64,000 nt of DNA from Psettodes erumei (GCA_016785225.1 JAFBJZ010000344.1:248001-312000), one strand, 5' to 3'. Shown: positions 49,593 through 61,106, numbered from the stretch's first letter. Numbers and translations are program-made. The notes: generated by a model not told the origin, from the letters alone.

Positions 49593-51885
49593 CAACTCTT
49601 AGATAAGCAATTGTCATATGTCTATTGACAGAGTATTAATCTCTTTGGTGTTCAAACAGGAGCAGCTCTTTGTTTTCTGAAGAAGAAGAAGCAAGGGGAT
49701 TATTTCAGTATGATTGCATGCCACATACGTATTAGGATTAGGAAAATATTTGGATATGGATTAGCATCTGTCATATTCTTTTCCTTTCCCATACAGGATG
49801 GGAAGATACAGTATATATATATCTTCGGTGTTCAAGCAGAATCATCCAAAGTCATTCAAAGATGAAGACCTCAGCAGTTCTGCTGGCTTTATGCCTCTTC
49901 TACCTGTCTGCACCTGTGGTTTCTGGCTTCTTCTTCCCACCACCTTGCTGTCATAAAATAAAGCCTCTGGAGTCCAGAATCTCAGCCACTGAACACGTAT
50001 TAAGGCAGATGAAGCAAGAGATCAGAGGTAAGAACAATCCTTTTTTAATTTGTGTTGTCATTACCTTTAAATTGATTTAATACATGACTGTGATCACTCA
50101 GGTCGTCTCATTTGCATGGAGACCTCTTTTTCAAGAAAGAAGAAGAAACTTTCATAAGCAGACAACCAAACAGCCAGCTTTTAATCACAAACACATAGAC
50201 CAGACATATACCATTCAAACCTAACACAAACACAGACCATATTCCATACAGCTAGCCCCGTTTAATGTTACATAGAATGTTTCTTCCTGATTTGAAGCTT
50301 AATTAAACACTTATTTGTTGTAGGTATGTGATAGGGAGATATTAAGCTTGGAAATGGAGCACTGACACCACCACACTCAATGCTGTAAACATATCATAAC
50401 TCACTCAAAATAAATTTCACTGTCTTATTCGTTGTGATGTTGCAATATAATTGTTGGACATAGGAGGAGGGATAAATTCAGTTGGACTTTGGCTGTAAAG
50501 ACAGTACTTGGAACAAGAATCAGTTCATTGTTGGCATTATCAAGTTGAAAAAGATTAGGAGGACCTGAGGAAGCAGGTCCAGGGCAAGAAAATACAGTTG
50601 TTTATTCCGTGTTTGTGTTGTTATCATTTTCAGTCAGGTTTAGGTGTATTTAAACAACAACAAAATACAACAAAACAAATATTAAAATGCCCCCCTGTCT
50701 GTATGTTGCCTCTCAAGCTAACCGTGTGGCATTTGGAGCATCCATGGGCAGTGTTGGAAACATCGGACCCTACTTCACTGACTACACACTGACCTACAAA
50801 ACTGTCTTTTTAAACACAGGCGCATTCAACCAAAATACAGGTACTGTTACCGTAATGATGTGTATTCATAGATATATGGGTTCATTTGTTACATAAATTC
50901 TGTTCATAAGCTGAAAAGCACAACAGCTGCTGTACTTCATTTGGTATAAGATGTAATTTTGTTGATCCTCCACAGGTATTTTCACTGCTCCAGTCAAAGG
51001 AGCCTATTACTTCAGCTTCTCTGGCCATAACTATTCATCTAAACCAATGGGGCTGCATCTGATGTTGAATGGAGTGAGGATAGTTTCTGCGTTCAACCCC
51101 CCTGCTGGAAAGCGCTACGAGATGGCAACAAATGGCATGATTCTACAACTTAAAGTTGGAGACAAGGTGTACCTGAGTCTCCAGAAAAAAACCTGGATTC
51201 ATTGTGACAAAAATAACCACAGCACCTTCGTTGGCCATTTGCTTTTCCCCCTGTAAGCGCAATGAAGTTTTGATGGGTATAGCTCAAAAACGAAGTATGG
51301 AAAACAATCTTTAGCCACAGGGCTCTGTTGATTATTATGGCTATTGATAGAGGTGGTGGGCTTTCAATTAAAGAAAAAAACTATAAGGTTCCAAAGAAAT
51401 ATTAGACTTTAACGAGTAAGAAGAACAGTCTCCAGCCATAGGATGAAGTCTGTTAACATGTTTGTGGTGGTGGTGTAACAGTAAGAGGAAATTAAAGAAT
51501 TAAATCACTGCAGTCAATGCTTATATATAAATGAATGCAAATTTAAAAGGAGTCTGTGTCATTATTGTTGTATCAATATCATCCCATCATATACACAAGC
51601 TGACTCACTTCTATGAAGGTGTTATATCCTGCCTAATGTTTTTGTTCACAATTCACAAAACAGGCTACAGAAGTGCTTGCCATAATTCACATAAGATTTA
51701 AATAGTAAGACACTGGCCTCCAGCCATGACAGTGGCACACCCACCTGCACACCAACACACAGGCATGCAAAGCCAGACTCTACTGATGCAAGTGCATTTA
51801 CACTTAGTGCGTTGTCAGGGCTCTCTGAGGAAGAATCAGAACCGCAGTTGCATTTCCATCTCAACAGGGTGGATCTCAGACCACA
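49593..51885 (+). repeat. Tandem duplication unit B
   Basis: Second copy of the unit 47485-49592. Its 3' edge runs without a break into the rest of block K (to about 52092), so unit B keeps the original right-hand flank. Confidence 0.8.
49862..51256 (+). CDS. Secreted C1q-domain protein, copy B
   Basis: Three exons, 49862-50027, 50718-50840, 50976-51256; 570 nt, 189 aa, the same architecture as copy A. Signal peptide MKTSAVLLALCLFYLSAPVVSG, then FFFPPPCCHKIKP: a Cys-Cys pair absent from A, which could link subunits by disulfide. The helix SATEHVLRQMKQEI follows, then C1q from VAFGASMG to GHLLFPL. Exon 3 differs from A at many amino-acid positions (GLHLMLNGVRIVSAFNPPAG against GLRLMKNGVQMVTVFNHAAG; IHCDKN against IFDNIN) and gains another Cys. 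TATATATAT lies at 49811-49821. No stop or frameshift, so it looks functional. Confidence 0.87.
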
Positions 51886-52092
51886 ACCATGTCCCATTTC
51901 AACAGGAAGTAACACTGTTTCATAAAAGGACCCTGGAATGCTAATGGACAAGCAAAGAGAAGAAGGAGGCGAAAGAGAGAGAAGGGAGCATGGTACCTCA
52001 TTTCAGAGAGAAGGGAAGAGGTGCAGTGAGGAGATATAAAGCAGTGTGTTGAGTGCAGAGAGCAGAGAGAGACTGCATTTTGGCTACTGGGG
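51795..52092. repeat. Duplicated block K, copy 2
   Basis: Copy of the block at 41150-41640, located downstream of C1q copy B. At the position where copy 1 reads gtgatgagcagcg, this copy reads gatataaagcagtg, creating a TATA-like motif on plus near 52035. Confidence 0.7.
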
Positions 52093-53004
52093 GGGTTACA
52101 TTGTGAATGGACACTTCAGCAGATGTGATGTGACCTGATGTATTTGTACAATTAAGATCTGGTGATGCTTCTGGATCACAAGACTATCAGTACATCAGCC
52201 TGTAGTCTATAGTGTGCGTAGTAATTGAGTAGTTAATCTTCCTATGAATCGTTGCTGGTTGAAGTTGTGTTTATCATATGTGGGTGTGCTGTGTCTTATT
52301 CATAGCAGCTGCCGGTCATTACTGTGTATTTCCTTTTAACACTACACTTGTGAGCACGAGCACTCACTTTCAGGACATTTTGAGGCCATTTACCTGCTAT
52401 ACACAGCAAACAAATACAGGTGTGGTCATTAGCAGGGTGAATAAAACCAGTGGACACTGACTGTGACACTGATATCTCAGATTGGATTATTTTAATTTGC
52501 ACAGAAAGCGTCTACAGCTGCAGAGAGAAGTAAATGAAGAGCAGAATTCCATATATTTGTGATTACATCTGATAATAGACACTTCAGAGGATTCAACTCA
52601 GCAGGCCGCTGGCAGTTTTAACTCAAAGGATGATAGCTAATCAAACAAAAGTTTCATCAGACTGTCAAACTGTCTCTTTAACTGGTATAAATATTACATA
52701 CATGGTTTTTCACGCTGGAAAATGTGAACGTTTGTTTCTAACTGAAAACTCTGAAGTCTTTTCTTTTCAGTATGGGCTTTTTTAAAAACGGATTTACAAG
52801 TCATAGTTTACACTATGTAGTTCCTAAGTAATTTATTAAATTATCCTGATATATAAATGCACTGGTATGAACAGGACGCCACATAGGCTTTCATCTTTCT
52901 TTTCTTGTACCTGTCTGCCCTCTTGTGGCCATCAAGGATGCAGCAGTCAGATCAGATGGGGGGAAAAAAATCTCCTTAACATCTGCAAAGGCCTGAAGTC
53001 TATC

Positions 53005-53235
53005 CATCATTCCATTTGTCATGCCGCTTATCCGGTCCAGGTCAGCGGGTTGCCAGAGCCAATCCCAGCTGAAACTGGGTGAGGGCAGGGCACACCCGAG
53101 GCTATCACATGGCTGACACATAGAGACAAACAAGCCATTCACACAGAGAGTCAATTTAGAGTCATCCAATCAACCTACCCAGCGTGTCTTTAGTAGAGTT
53201 GGAGTACAAGAGAAAACCTACATGCAGGAATGTGA
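53005..53235 (+). mobile_element. Teleost interspersed repeat fragment
   Basis: Degenerate copy of a very common fish repeat, recognised by the sequence of landmarks: tccat...gccgcttatccggtc, agccaatcccagctg, ccattcacac...agtcaatttagagtc, then caatcaacctaccc...gtgtcttt. I do not remember its family name with certainty. Ends are approximate. Confidence 0.65.
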
Positions 53236-53444
53236 AGCCTTATGAAGTTGATTTTTATATCAGCTGCAGTTTTTTCAGTTCCAGCCAGGAACACATAAGT
53301 GGACGCATGTACACACATACGCACAGGTAAATTCATCAGCCGTTCACAGGCCTAATGGACATGAGTGCAGTATATAGGCCGAAAATACTGATTCGATGTT
53401 GGATGAATGTGGGCGAGCCGTGAGCACCTCTGCTGCGTCCTCCC

Positions 53445-53605
53445 ACTCAGTGTGAGAGGCAGACACAGAGCATTTAGTCTATTTCAGTCCCTGGATATGT
53501 GAGGGCTTTTCTTCACTCGTTCCTCCAAGACCAGAGTGACTCATCCACGCTTGTACACAATCTGACTCCCGCAGGCAGCAAAGGCAAAGCTGCTACATAA
53601 ACCAT
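53445..53605. repeat. Duplicated block L, copy 2
   Basis: Copy of block L (46800-46960), about 0.6 kb upstream of C1q copy C; copy 1 is about 0.8 kb upstream of C1q copy A. Same orientation and same order relative to block K. Confidence 0.75.
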
Positions 53606-54153
53606 CAGACCATCAGTGTGGAATAACACCGCGGTCAAATATGTGCAAGTAGATTGACTTGCTCTCAAGAATCGACATGTCCCACCTTACCATGTTTGTA
53701 AATGTGTTCCCGTATCATCTGCTGCATTATCTTTCTTGTATCCTCTTATCTTGTCTTTTCTTTTCTATATTGTTTTTCACCTCTGCCTTATCTTAGGGCT
53801 ACCATAAAGCACCACCATTAAACTGTTACGTGGTTAAGATCAAAGACCAGTGTTTAAAACAAAAACATTGTCTTTATATTGTTTATTTTTAGCAATATTG
53901 AAGGATGCTGTCTCTGTCTTCATTGTAATGTTATAATGATTTTTTTGGATAGCAGTTGAGGTCTGTTGCACATAATACATTAAGTCAGATTTTGACTGCA
54001 AAGGCAGCATTTGTAGTGTGGTTTATTGTTTTTTTCATTGAAACAGAGATAATAGAACAGTAACCAAAGAAACCTTTGGCCAGTTTGTTATCATATTCAT
54101 AATAATTATCATGCCTTCTTGATAAATTCAAGGGTATTTCCTTCTGTATGTGG

Positions 54154-54160
54154 TATATAA
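54154..54160 (+). promoter_or_regulatory. TATA box, C1q copy C
   Basis: TATATAA 47 nt upstream of the ATG at 54207. The surrounding promoter sequence differs from that of copies A and B. Confidence 0.6.
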
Positions 54161-54206
54161 AGCACCGAGGGAAGAGCCGATGCAGAGAAACAGAAACGAT
54201 TCAAAG

Positions 54207-55084
54207 ATGAAGACTTCACTGGCTATACTGGGTTTGTCCCTCTTTTCTCTGTGTGTGGCTGAGGACCAGCAGTTGGATGAACAAGCACAATCGACGAACA
54301 ACACCGAGATCTCCAGCATCCAACTGGCCGGTGACATGACAGGGAGCCAGACTAACAACAACCAGCTCGTTTGCAGCTTAAGAGAACTGGAGGCCAAGCT
54401 GAGAGACACTGAGAAACAGTTAGATGATCTGAAGATGGAGGTTCAAGCATACAGTAACTAATCTACAGTTGCTTATTTTGTGTATTCAGTTTTCCCTGTT
54501 TTTAAGCAAAACAAATAATAAAATTCCCCCTTGTCTCCATGTTGCCTCTCAAGCTAACCGGGTGGCGTTTGGAGCATCGATTGGCAACGTTGGACACACT
54601 GGACCCTACAATGTTGAGATCACACTGACCTACCGGACTGTCTTCTCAAACACAGGTGCATTCAACCCAACAACAGGTACTGTTACCTTAATGATGTGCA
54701 TTCATATATATATGGGTTCATTTGGTACTGTCGATAAGATGAAAAGCACAACAGCTACTGTACTTCATTTGGTATAAGATGTAATTCTGTTGATCGTCCA
54801 CAGGTATTTTCACTGCTCCAGTCAAAGGAGTCTATTACTTCAGCTTCTCTGGCCATAACTATTCATCTCAACCAATGGGGCTGCGACTGATGAAGAATGG
54901 AGTGCAGATGGTTACTGTGTTCAACCACGCTGCTGGAAACCGCTACGAGACGGCAACCAATGGCATGATTCTACAACTTCAAGTTGGAGACCAGGTGTAC
55001 ATGAGGCTCCGGGCAAACACCTGGATTTTTGATAACAGTAATAACTACAGCACCTTCGTTGGCCATTTGCTATTCCCACTGTAG
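54207..55084 (+). CDS. Secreted C1q-domain protein, copy C
   Basis: Three exons, 54207-54453, 54554-54676, 54804-55084; 651 nt, 216 aa. Signal peptide MKTSLAILGLSLFSLCVA, an N-rich acidic segment with possible glycosylation at NNTE, then Cys and a clear coiled coil (LRELEAKLRDTEKQLDDLKMEV). The C1q domain runs from VAFGASIG to GHLLFPL. Exons 2 and 3 are close to copy A. Exon 1 is longer and unrelated to exon 1 of A and B beyond the first residues, and resembles the usual fish C1q-like layout. Intron 1 is only 100 nt. The donor is weaker to place: I use ACA|GTAACT because it keeps phase 1, giving Thr where A and B have Ala. AATAAA at 55228-55233. Confidence 0.83.
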
Positions 55085-55184
55085 TTTAATGAAGTTTTGA
55101 TGGGAGGCTCAAAAACGAAGTACAGAGAACAATCTTTAGCCACAGGGCTCTGATTTTATGGCTATTAAGAGGTGGTGGGCTAAC

Positions 55185-55235
55185 CACAGAAACCTTCGTT
55201 GGTATTTGCTATTCCCACTGTAAGTGCAATAAATG
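55185..55235 (+). pseudogene. Partial duplicate of a C1q gene 3' end
   Basis: About 100 nt past copy C, the last coding stretch reappears: accttcgttgg, a short deletion, then atttgctattcccactg followed by taagtgcaat. It matches the C-terminal codons (TFVGHLLFPL) with a frame-breaking loss. The AATAAA at 55228-55233 lies inside it. Confidence 0.6.
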
Positions 55236-57349
55236 TCACATTAGCCAAAAGGGGACAAAAATAGGGTGGGGAGTAAGGACAATAATCTTCAACCACAGGA
55301 CTTGGTATGTTATTGACAGTCACTGGTGGCTGTAATGTTATAGTTTGAAAAAGACTCAAATCAATGTTATAAAGAAGATAGGATATGCATTTTTCAGGTG
55401 GACAATTACGCAAAATTGTTGATCATAGCAGCTGAATCAATGTAAATAAGGAGGAAACTCTCATCAATATTGGGTAAATGGAAAATGTATATTCACTGAT
55501 ACTATTTGCATTCATATGGTATTTTCTATTAATAAAGCTACTATGCTGATACATTTTTTAACCTATGCCTTTATTGGATGGTTCAATGGATGGGTAACCT
55601 GGGGACCTCTTGCTCAGGGGCATACACCTATGTGGTATGAGTGCTACCCATTCCACTATCAGGTCGCCTTAGCCTGACACTCTGCAAAGTCCATAGATCA
55701 GAAATAGCACACAAAGGCCAATATAGTGCATTTCCCAAACTGTCAAGTAATTTTTTTTAAGCACAGACTGAGCGTGGCATCTTCCCACCTAACTTCTAAG
55801 AGACAGCCTTGAGTAGTTCCTTTCCAAAGTGTTGAACTATCCCTTTAAAGTTCTCACACAGATGGCGTTGCGACAGGGAATCATCATGCTTGACCTTCCG
55901 CAGCTTTACCAGCAAAAGCTTTTGGCTCTGCTGCGTCGCTTCGATCAAACTGGAGCAAGTTGTGTTGCTGTCACTGCAAATTTACAACAGTGCAACTTGA
56001 AGAGCTTTTCTTGTGAACTGCGCTGGTGCCAGTAATATGTCAGTGCCAGTAATCAGTGGAACACATTTCTGCCATCCGAACGTACATTTCTGTGAAGTCT
56101 TTGTCTCTACACAGCTGTTTTCTTCTGCAGCTCCATACAATGTTATTGCAAAACCCATGTCAAGCTTTAGCTACAAAAAAAAAATAAAACGAAAGAGGCC
56201 TTTCTTGCATCTACATTTCCTCACTGGGTAAATCCCTTCTCCCGCTGGGGTCAGATTGAGTGTTTGTATGTGTGTGTTAGCCGTCACACTGGTTATGGTT
56301 TAGTGGTTTATCGATAAAAAGGCCCTTTAACAATCTATATTAAAAAAATTAGAAGGAAGGCGTTTCACGTGTGCAGTGGTTAGATGGTAGCAGTGATTTG
56401 AGGGACATTAGATGATCTTTTTGAATGTTCTCATTTCTCTCTCTCACAGACAACCAGCCGTAACGACTACCGTAAATGACTGTCATGTGATTCTGCTGTG
56501 CTTCTCCGCTCAAACCAGATCACACGGAAGCCACATCTATTCATCCTTTGTCCACTTTGTTTGTTACCTTCATTCTCTATCAGAAGCTTCATTCCTACTT
56601 TCCTGAAGTGCACGAGGCCCAGGCTGAAAAGAAATAAAGGTCTCGGAGCATTATGCGTCTGAGGATGTGTCCTGTGTCATGGAAACCCAAGTAAGGAAGT
56701 GGCTGTTGCAACGCAAGTGGTTTAAGATGAACTGTGTGTCTGTTTCAACATATCATATATCTGAGGTGAAGTTACCGCAACACAGGAAGCACCCTGTGAC
56801 CCACCCTTCCTTTTCCCCAAAACAGCAACCAAAAAAAAAAAATGCCAACGAATCTGTGACCCGCGCTTGACACATCTGCATGCAGTGAAATACTGATGGA
56901 GCGCTGATAACAGACATGGAGGCTTTTGCACCCGTGAGGCAAAGTGAACACATTTAACCAATAGCTAGGATCAAAACTCAGAGTTGTAGCTTAGAAGACC
57001 ATGCTCTGACAGTTGCAGCTATGGAAACACACTTTGCATTGCTTCACTCACTTTCTTTTCACAGGATTTGAATAGAGCAAGCATGGCCTCAGACTGAATT
57101 TTGTAAACTGGCCTTGAATCTGCTGTGGTGAGAGGAACACTCGAGGCCGCAGCTCGGTGGCCAGTGTGAGGAACAGCTTACTGAATGCCAGTCTACAGTA
57201 TGTATGGCTGACTGAACTTGGCTGCAGACACAAAAAGCCCTCTCTGTCCTCCACTCTGCAGCCCAGAAAACATGCGGCGGAAGGAGCTAAAACACACTTA
57301 CTGGAAACCCTACCCACTAACCAAACAACTAGACTGAGAAGTGTTTTTT
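55236..57349. other. Spacer between C1q cluster and rap2b
   Basis: No coding exon recognised on either strand. Small ORFs do not resemble known proteins. Confidence 0.55.
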
Positions 57350-59097
57350 TTTATTCAGCTGTGCCACGATGGCTGTTATCATTTACTCTTTAATGCTATC
57401 TACATGTTTGAAGACCATCCACATCTACAACCATGATACAATAAAAAGCTTCAACCTGTCTGACACAAGAGAAAATGGAAAAATAAAGAGTTAAGACCTG
57501 TCACTTATTATTCTCATAGGCTTTTTGTTTTGGTTCATTGATTATAAGATGTGCAAAAAGCATTACAAAATATGCATCACAAGTTCTCAGAGCCCAGTGT
57601 GAATCCTTAAATTAATTGTTTTGTGCAACTAACACTGATGAAGCCGGAACTAGGAAATGTTTGGAGTTTTTGCTTCATATGTTACTTAAATTATTGAGTA
57701 TCAAAATTTCTAATTTCCATTGATGCACTGAGAACTTGGTGAAGCACTAAAATAGTTTACAGTTCAAAAGCACCCCTAGAGTAAAACATATATTTTTTAC
57801 TTCAGCAGCAGAGACAATCACAGCACACAGTGTTACGTAAAATGCGTTTTGTATTACAAGTCTTTCAAACTGACAGGTGGATGGCAGAAGATTTGTCCAA
57901 AAGGGAGAATAACGGTAAGTCAAAAAAGTCACATTTTTAGAAAAGACAGAAAAAAAAATTTGATAATACAGACAAACATGGCTTTGCCATTCACTGAACC
58001 AAAAATGTTCTTGTTGGACTAGTACCTCGAGAAACGGCCTGAAACTAACCCTGAAACAGCCAATCTGTTACAAGATTAGCTTCCTGACAGTAAAACGGGA
58101 GGAGGAGCTTCTTGCTCTAAAACGAAACAAAACTATGGATTATACAGACAACTGCTCAAAAAAAAGAAGAGATGTTCTGATTGCCATCAAGACGCACTGC
58201 AGAGGAAGTTAGGGCTCATCAGTTGGCACAGTCACAGGAGTTTTCTTAGGAAGGCACTTGACATGGGGGTCATGGCGTTCCCCCATGCAGCGACAGCAAT
58301 GCACTAAGGTCCTTGTTTGTGCACATCGAGGAGTGACACCGTCAGCTAAGTGCAAGTTCCACGATAAAGCCACCTTCACCAGACTGGGGGCGGGGTGGGT
58401 GTAAAAAAAAAAAAAAAAACAGAAATATGCCGGGGTTACACAACTCCACCACAGTCCACAGCTTCAAATACAGTATGGGCGGTTCTGCGCCTCTTGGGTA
58501 ACACTTTTTGAGAAGAAAAAAAATAAGATTGAATTTGAGTAACCTGTGCAAGGCCTGAGCGGTGATTGATGAGTTTATCAGAGATTTTTTAAAATACTTT
58601 CAGGCTTCCATCAGCCAAGAGGCCCTAAAGTGACCAATCCCATCCCTGCATGGGGATTTGGCATAATACACCCCACACCCCCCCAACACCACCACCACAA
58701 ATCTCCAAGACAGATGGACCCAGCCCAGAAGACACAACAGTACAACTCAACAAATAAAACCACGATGAGGAAATAAAAACACGTGTCTCTTAGGTTTCAC
58801 AATAAGACATTCCCATTGAGGCACATTTCCAGAAGTGTCATATACAAAGCTATATTTAAAAAAAAAAAATCCAAAAACATTCAAGTACTTTGTCATGTAA
58901 ACACTTTTCCAGACTATTATACATAATCGATTGTTGTCGTCGTCGATTTGAGTTTGTTTGTGTGCAACAATAAGACAACAGTGTGAGGAGAGAGAGAGGA
59001 AACTTTCGCAAAAACAAAAAAAGCCTGCAGGACAAGTTAGAAACCCAGATTCTGCCCGGATGCGCTGTTTTCTGTATGTTGGCTTGCTTGTTTGTTT
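57350..59097 (-). other. rap2b: Probable rap2b 3' UTR
   Basis: ORF-poor stretch downstream of the rap2b stop, with an AATAAA on the minus strand at 57350-57355 that would end a UTR of about 1.75 kb. Vertebrate Rap2 transcripts usually have long 3' UTRs. The end point is a guess. Confidence 0.35.
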
Positions 59098-59646
59098 TTA
59101 AAGCAGGACACATGAACAGCACTTGTCGCCACCACTGGGAACGGTTGAATAGTTCATCTGTCTGACGATTTCTGCAAACAGTTCGTCGACCGATCCTTTA
59201 TTTTTGGCTGAAGTTTCCATAAACGGGCAGTTCCAGTCCTGGGCCAGCGCCTTGCCTTCCCCGGAAGACACCTCTCGCTCCCCCTCCAGGTCCACCTTGT
59301 TCCCCACCAGGATCATGGGCACCCTCTCGTACCGCTTCACCCGGATGATCTGTTCCCTCATGGGCTTGATGTCCTGGAAGCTCTGCTGGTTCACCAGGCT
59401 GTAGACCAGAATGAAGCCCTGCCCGTTCTTGATGTACAGGTCTCGCATGGAGGCGAACTGCTCGGTCCCCGCCGTGTCCAGGATCTCCAGCACCGACGGC
59501 GACGAGTCCACCTCGATCTCCTTCCTGTAGAAATCCTCTATCGTGGGGTCGTACTTCTCGATGAAGGAGCCCGTCACGAACTGGACCGTCAGCGCGGATT
59601 TGCCGACTCCGCCCGACCCCAAAACAACCACTTTGTATTCCCTCAT
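59098..59646 (-). CDS. rap2b: Ras-related small GTPase Rap2B
   Basis: Single-exon 182-aa GTPase, nearly identical to mammalian Rap2B through residue 165. P-loop GSGGVGKS (10-17); effector loop YDPTIEDFY (32-40) with the Rap2-specific Phe39; DTAGTEQ with Thr61 in place of the Ras Gln; NKVD (116-119); ETSAK (145-149). The tail ends KCCSCVLL: palmitoylatable cysteines plus a CAAX box ending in Leu, which predicts geranylgeranylation. Rap2 proteins signal from recycling-endosome and plasma membranes, among others to TNIK/MAP4K kinases. Rap2B rather than Rap2A or Rap2C is favoured by the SSPSVLEILDTAG stretch, the VPSGGDKCCSC tail and proximity to kcnab1. The ATG at 59644-59646 gives the invariant MREYKVVVLG. 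Confidence 0.95.
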   Translation of the reverse strand: MREYKVVVLGSGGVGKSALTVQFVTGSFIEKYDPTIEDFYRKEIEVDSSPSVLEILDTAGTEQFASMRDLYIKNGQGFILVYSLVNQQSFQDIKPMREQIIRVKRYERVPMILVGNKVDLEGEREVSSGEGKALAQDWNCPFMETSAKNKGSVDELFAEIVRQMNYSTVPSGGDKCCSCVLL

Positions 59647-60050
59647 GGCTGGGTAGGAGGGGGAGGAGGAAAGGTGGCGGCGGCGGCGGTGGTGGTGGTG
59701 GTTGGGAGCAGGGGAGAAAAGGCAGACGCCTCCTTTTTTCCGCGACGAAGCCTCTTCTCTCCCACCCGCTGACCAGCCCCGATGTTTTCAAACCCGAGCA
59801 GGGTGGGAAGGCTGCCCTCTCGCGCGGAAGGGATTCGAAGCCCACGCCGGCGAAATCCCCCCGAGTTCTGCGCTGCGAAGGTGCGGCGACGCACGGATCC
59901 GAGGAGAGCGACCGCCCCTGGACATCAGCGTGGCGGATTAAAGCGCATGTTGATCGCACCGCGCAACGGTGCTGCGAAGCGTGATCGCTTCTCTCCGCTC
60001 TTGCATGGCGTTTCCTGCCCACATCCTCAGCGCGTCAAAAAAAAAAAAAA
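59647..60050 (-). promoter_or_regulatory. rap2b: rap2b GC-rich 5' leader and promoter
   Basis: CG-dense sequence directly upstream of the start codon, typical of a CpG-island promoter. It includes a GGC/GGT trinucleotide run at about 59672-59702, on the plus strand, which reads as CCG/CCA repeats in the transcript. No TATA box seen. The start site is not determinable. Confidence 0.5.
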
Positions 60051-61100
60051 GCCGAGACTCAGTTCCGCTTTCTTAAAGGAGCCGTCACCCGAGACCAAGT
60101 TGACATATTCACATTTCCTTTGTTTTGTGATCAACAGTCAAAAACCCAAAGTTTATCATCACGGAAAACTTTTTTTTGGGTCATTTTTGCTTAAAAAGTA
60201 AAAAAAAAAAACAACCCTCAAATGATGAATCGGTTATGAAAATCGTTCATCTTCTCTGACACAACTAATCGATTAATTGAAAAATCATTTTAGTGGAGAA
60301 AGTGTTCAGGTCCTTTACTTGAGTTAAAAGGACAATTGTAGCAATAAACACCATCTGAAAGTAAAGTTATGAAAAGTAGTGCTCAGAATGCAGAACAATG
60401 CCCCCTGTCAATATCACACTGTCTTACTTTAATACTGATGCATTAATGTATACATATTCTGCATTTTGCTGTTCTAGTTGGTTAATGTGGAGCTGAATGC
60501 GACTTTAAAGATACTAATGTGTCAAATCTGTGACAATTCATCACCTTTTGCAAAGGGAACATGGTTTATCTACTGATCTTAAATCAGTACTAAAAAATGT
60601 AGTTTTCCTGTTTGTGCTTGCGTCAGAAAACGTGCCAATCAGTTTGGGAGTGAAAGCAGATTTTTGCAGTTTCCGTTTTGTTGTGCAACGACCTTTGTTT
60701 TTATTTGGATCACAGCCTGGAAAATACAACCCACTGTGGGGCGTGGGGGGACACATCCACACATAGTACAGTTGGGGTTATTTGGGCTTCATCTAACTTT
60801 TTTTTTTTTAATAATTAGCTCTGATACAGATGATGCATACAGTCCCAGGAAAACTGCTCTGAGCACAATCAGTTTAACCTTGCACATCTGTCACGTATCG
60901 ACCTCTGGGGAGCTGCTCCTGTCTCACTGATACTGTGCCCTCAAGATGACGACAACTATTCACGAGGTCAAAGTTCAGAAGCAAGATGGTGCCCTCCACA
61001 ACTTTATTTAAAGGCGCTAACTGAAAAGCATTAAGTGTTAATTTGATGCACACATCCAGCAGACACAGAGGCAGACCACAGAACTTGCATGAGCAAATCA
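60051..61100. other. Intergenic interval upstream of rap2b
   Basis: AT-rich, with no recognisable exon on either strand. Confidence 0.5.
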
Positions 61101-61106
61101 AATAAT

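Noticed and set aside
59198..60022. Long minus-strand ORF of 274 codons overlapping rap2b.
   Set aside because: It is a shifted frame of the GC-rich rap2b coding and leader sequence, with compositionally biased residues and no family resemblance.
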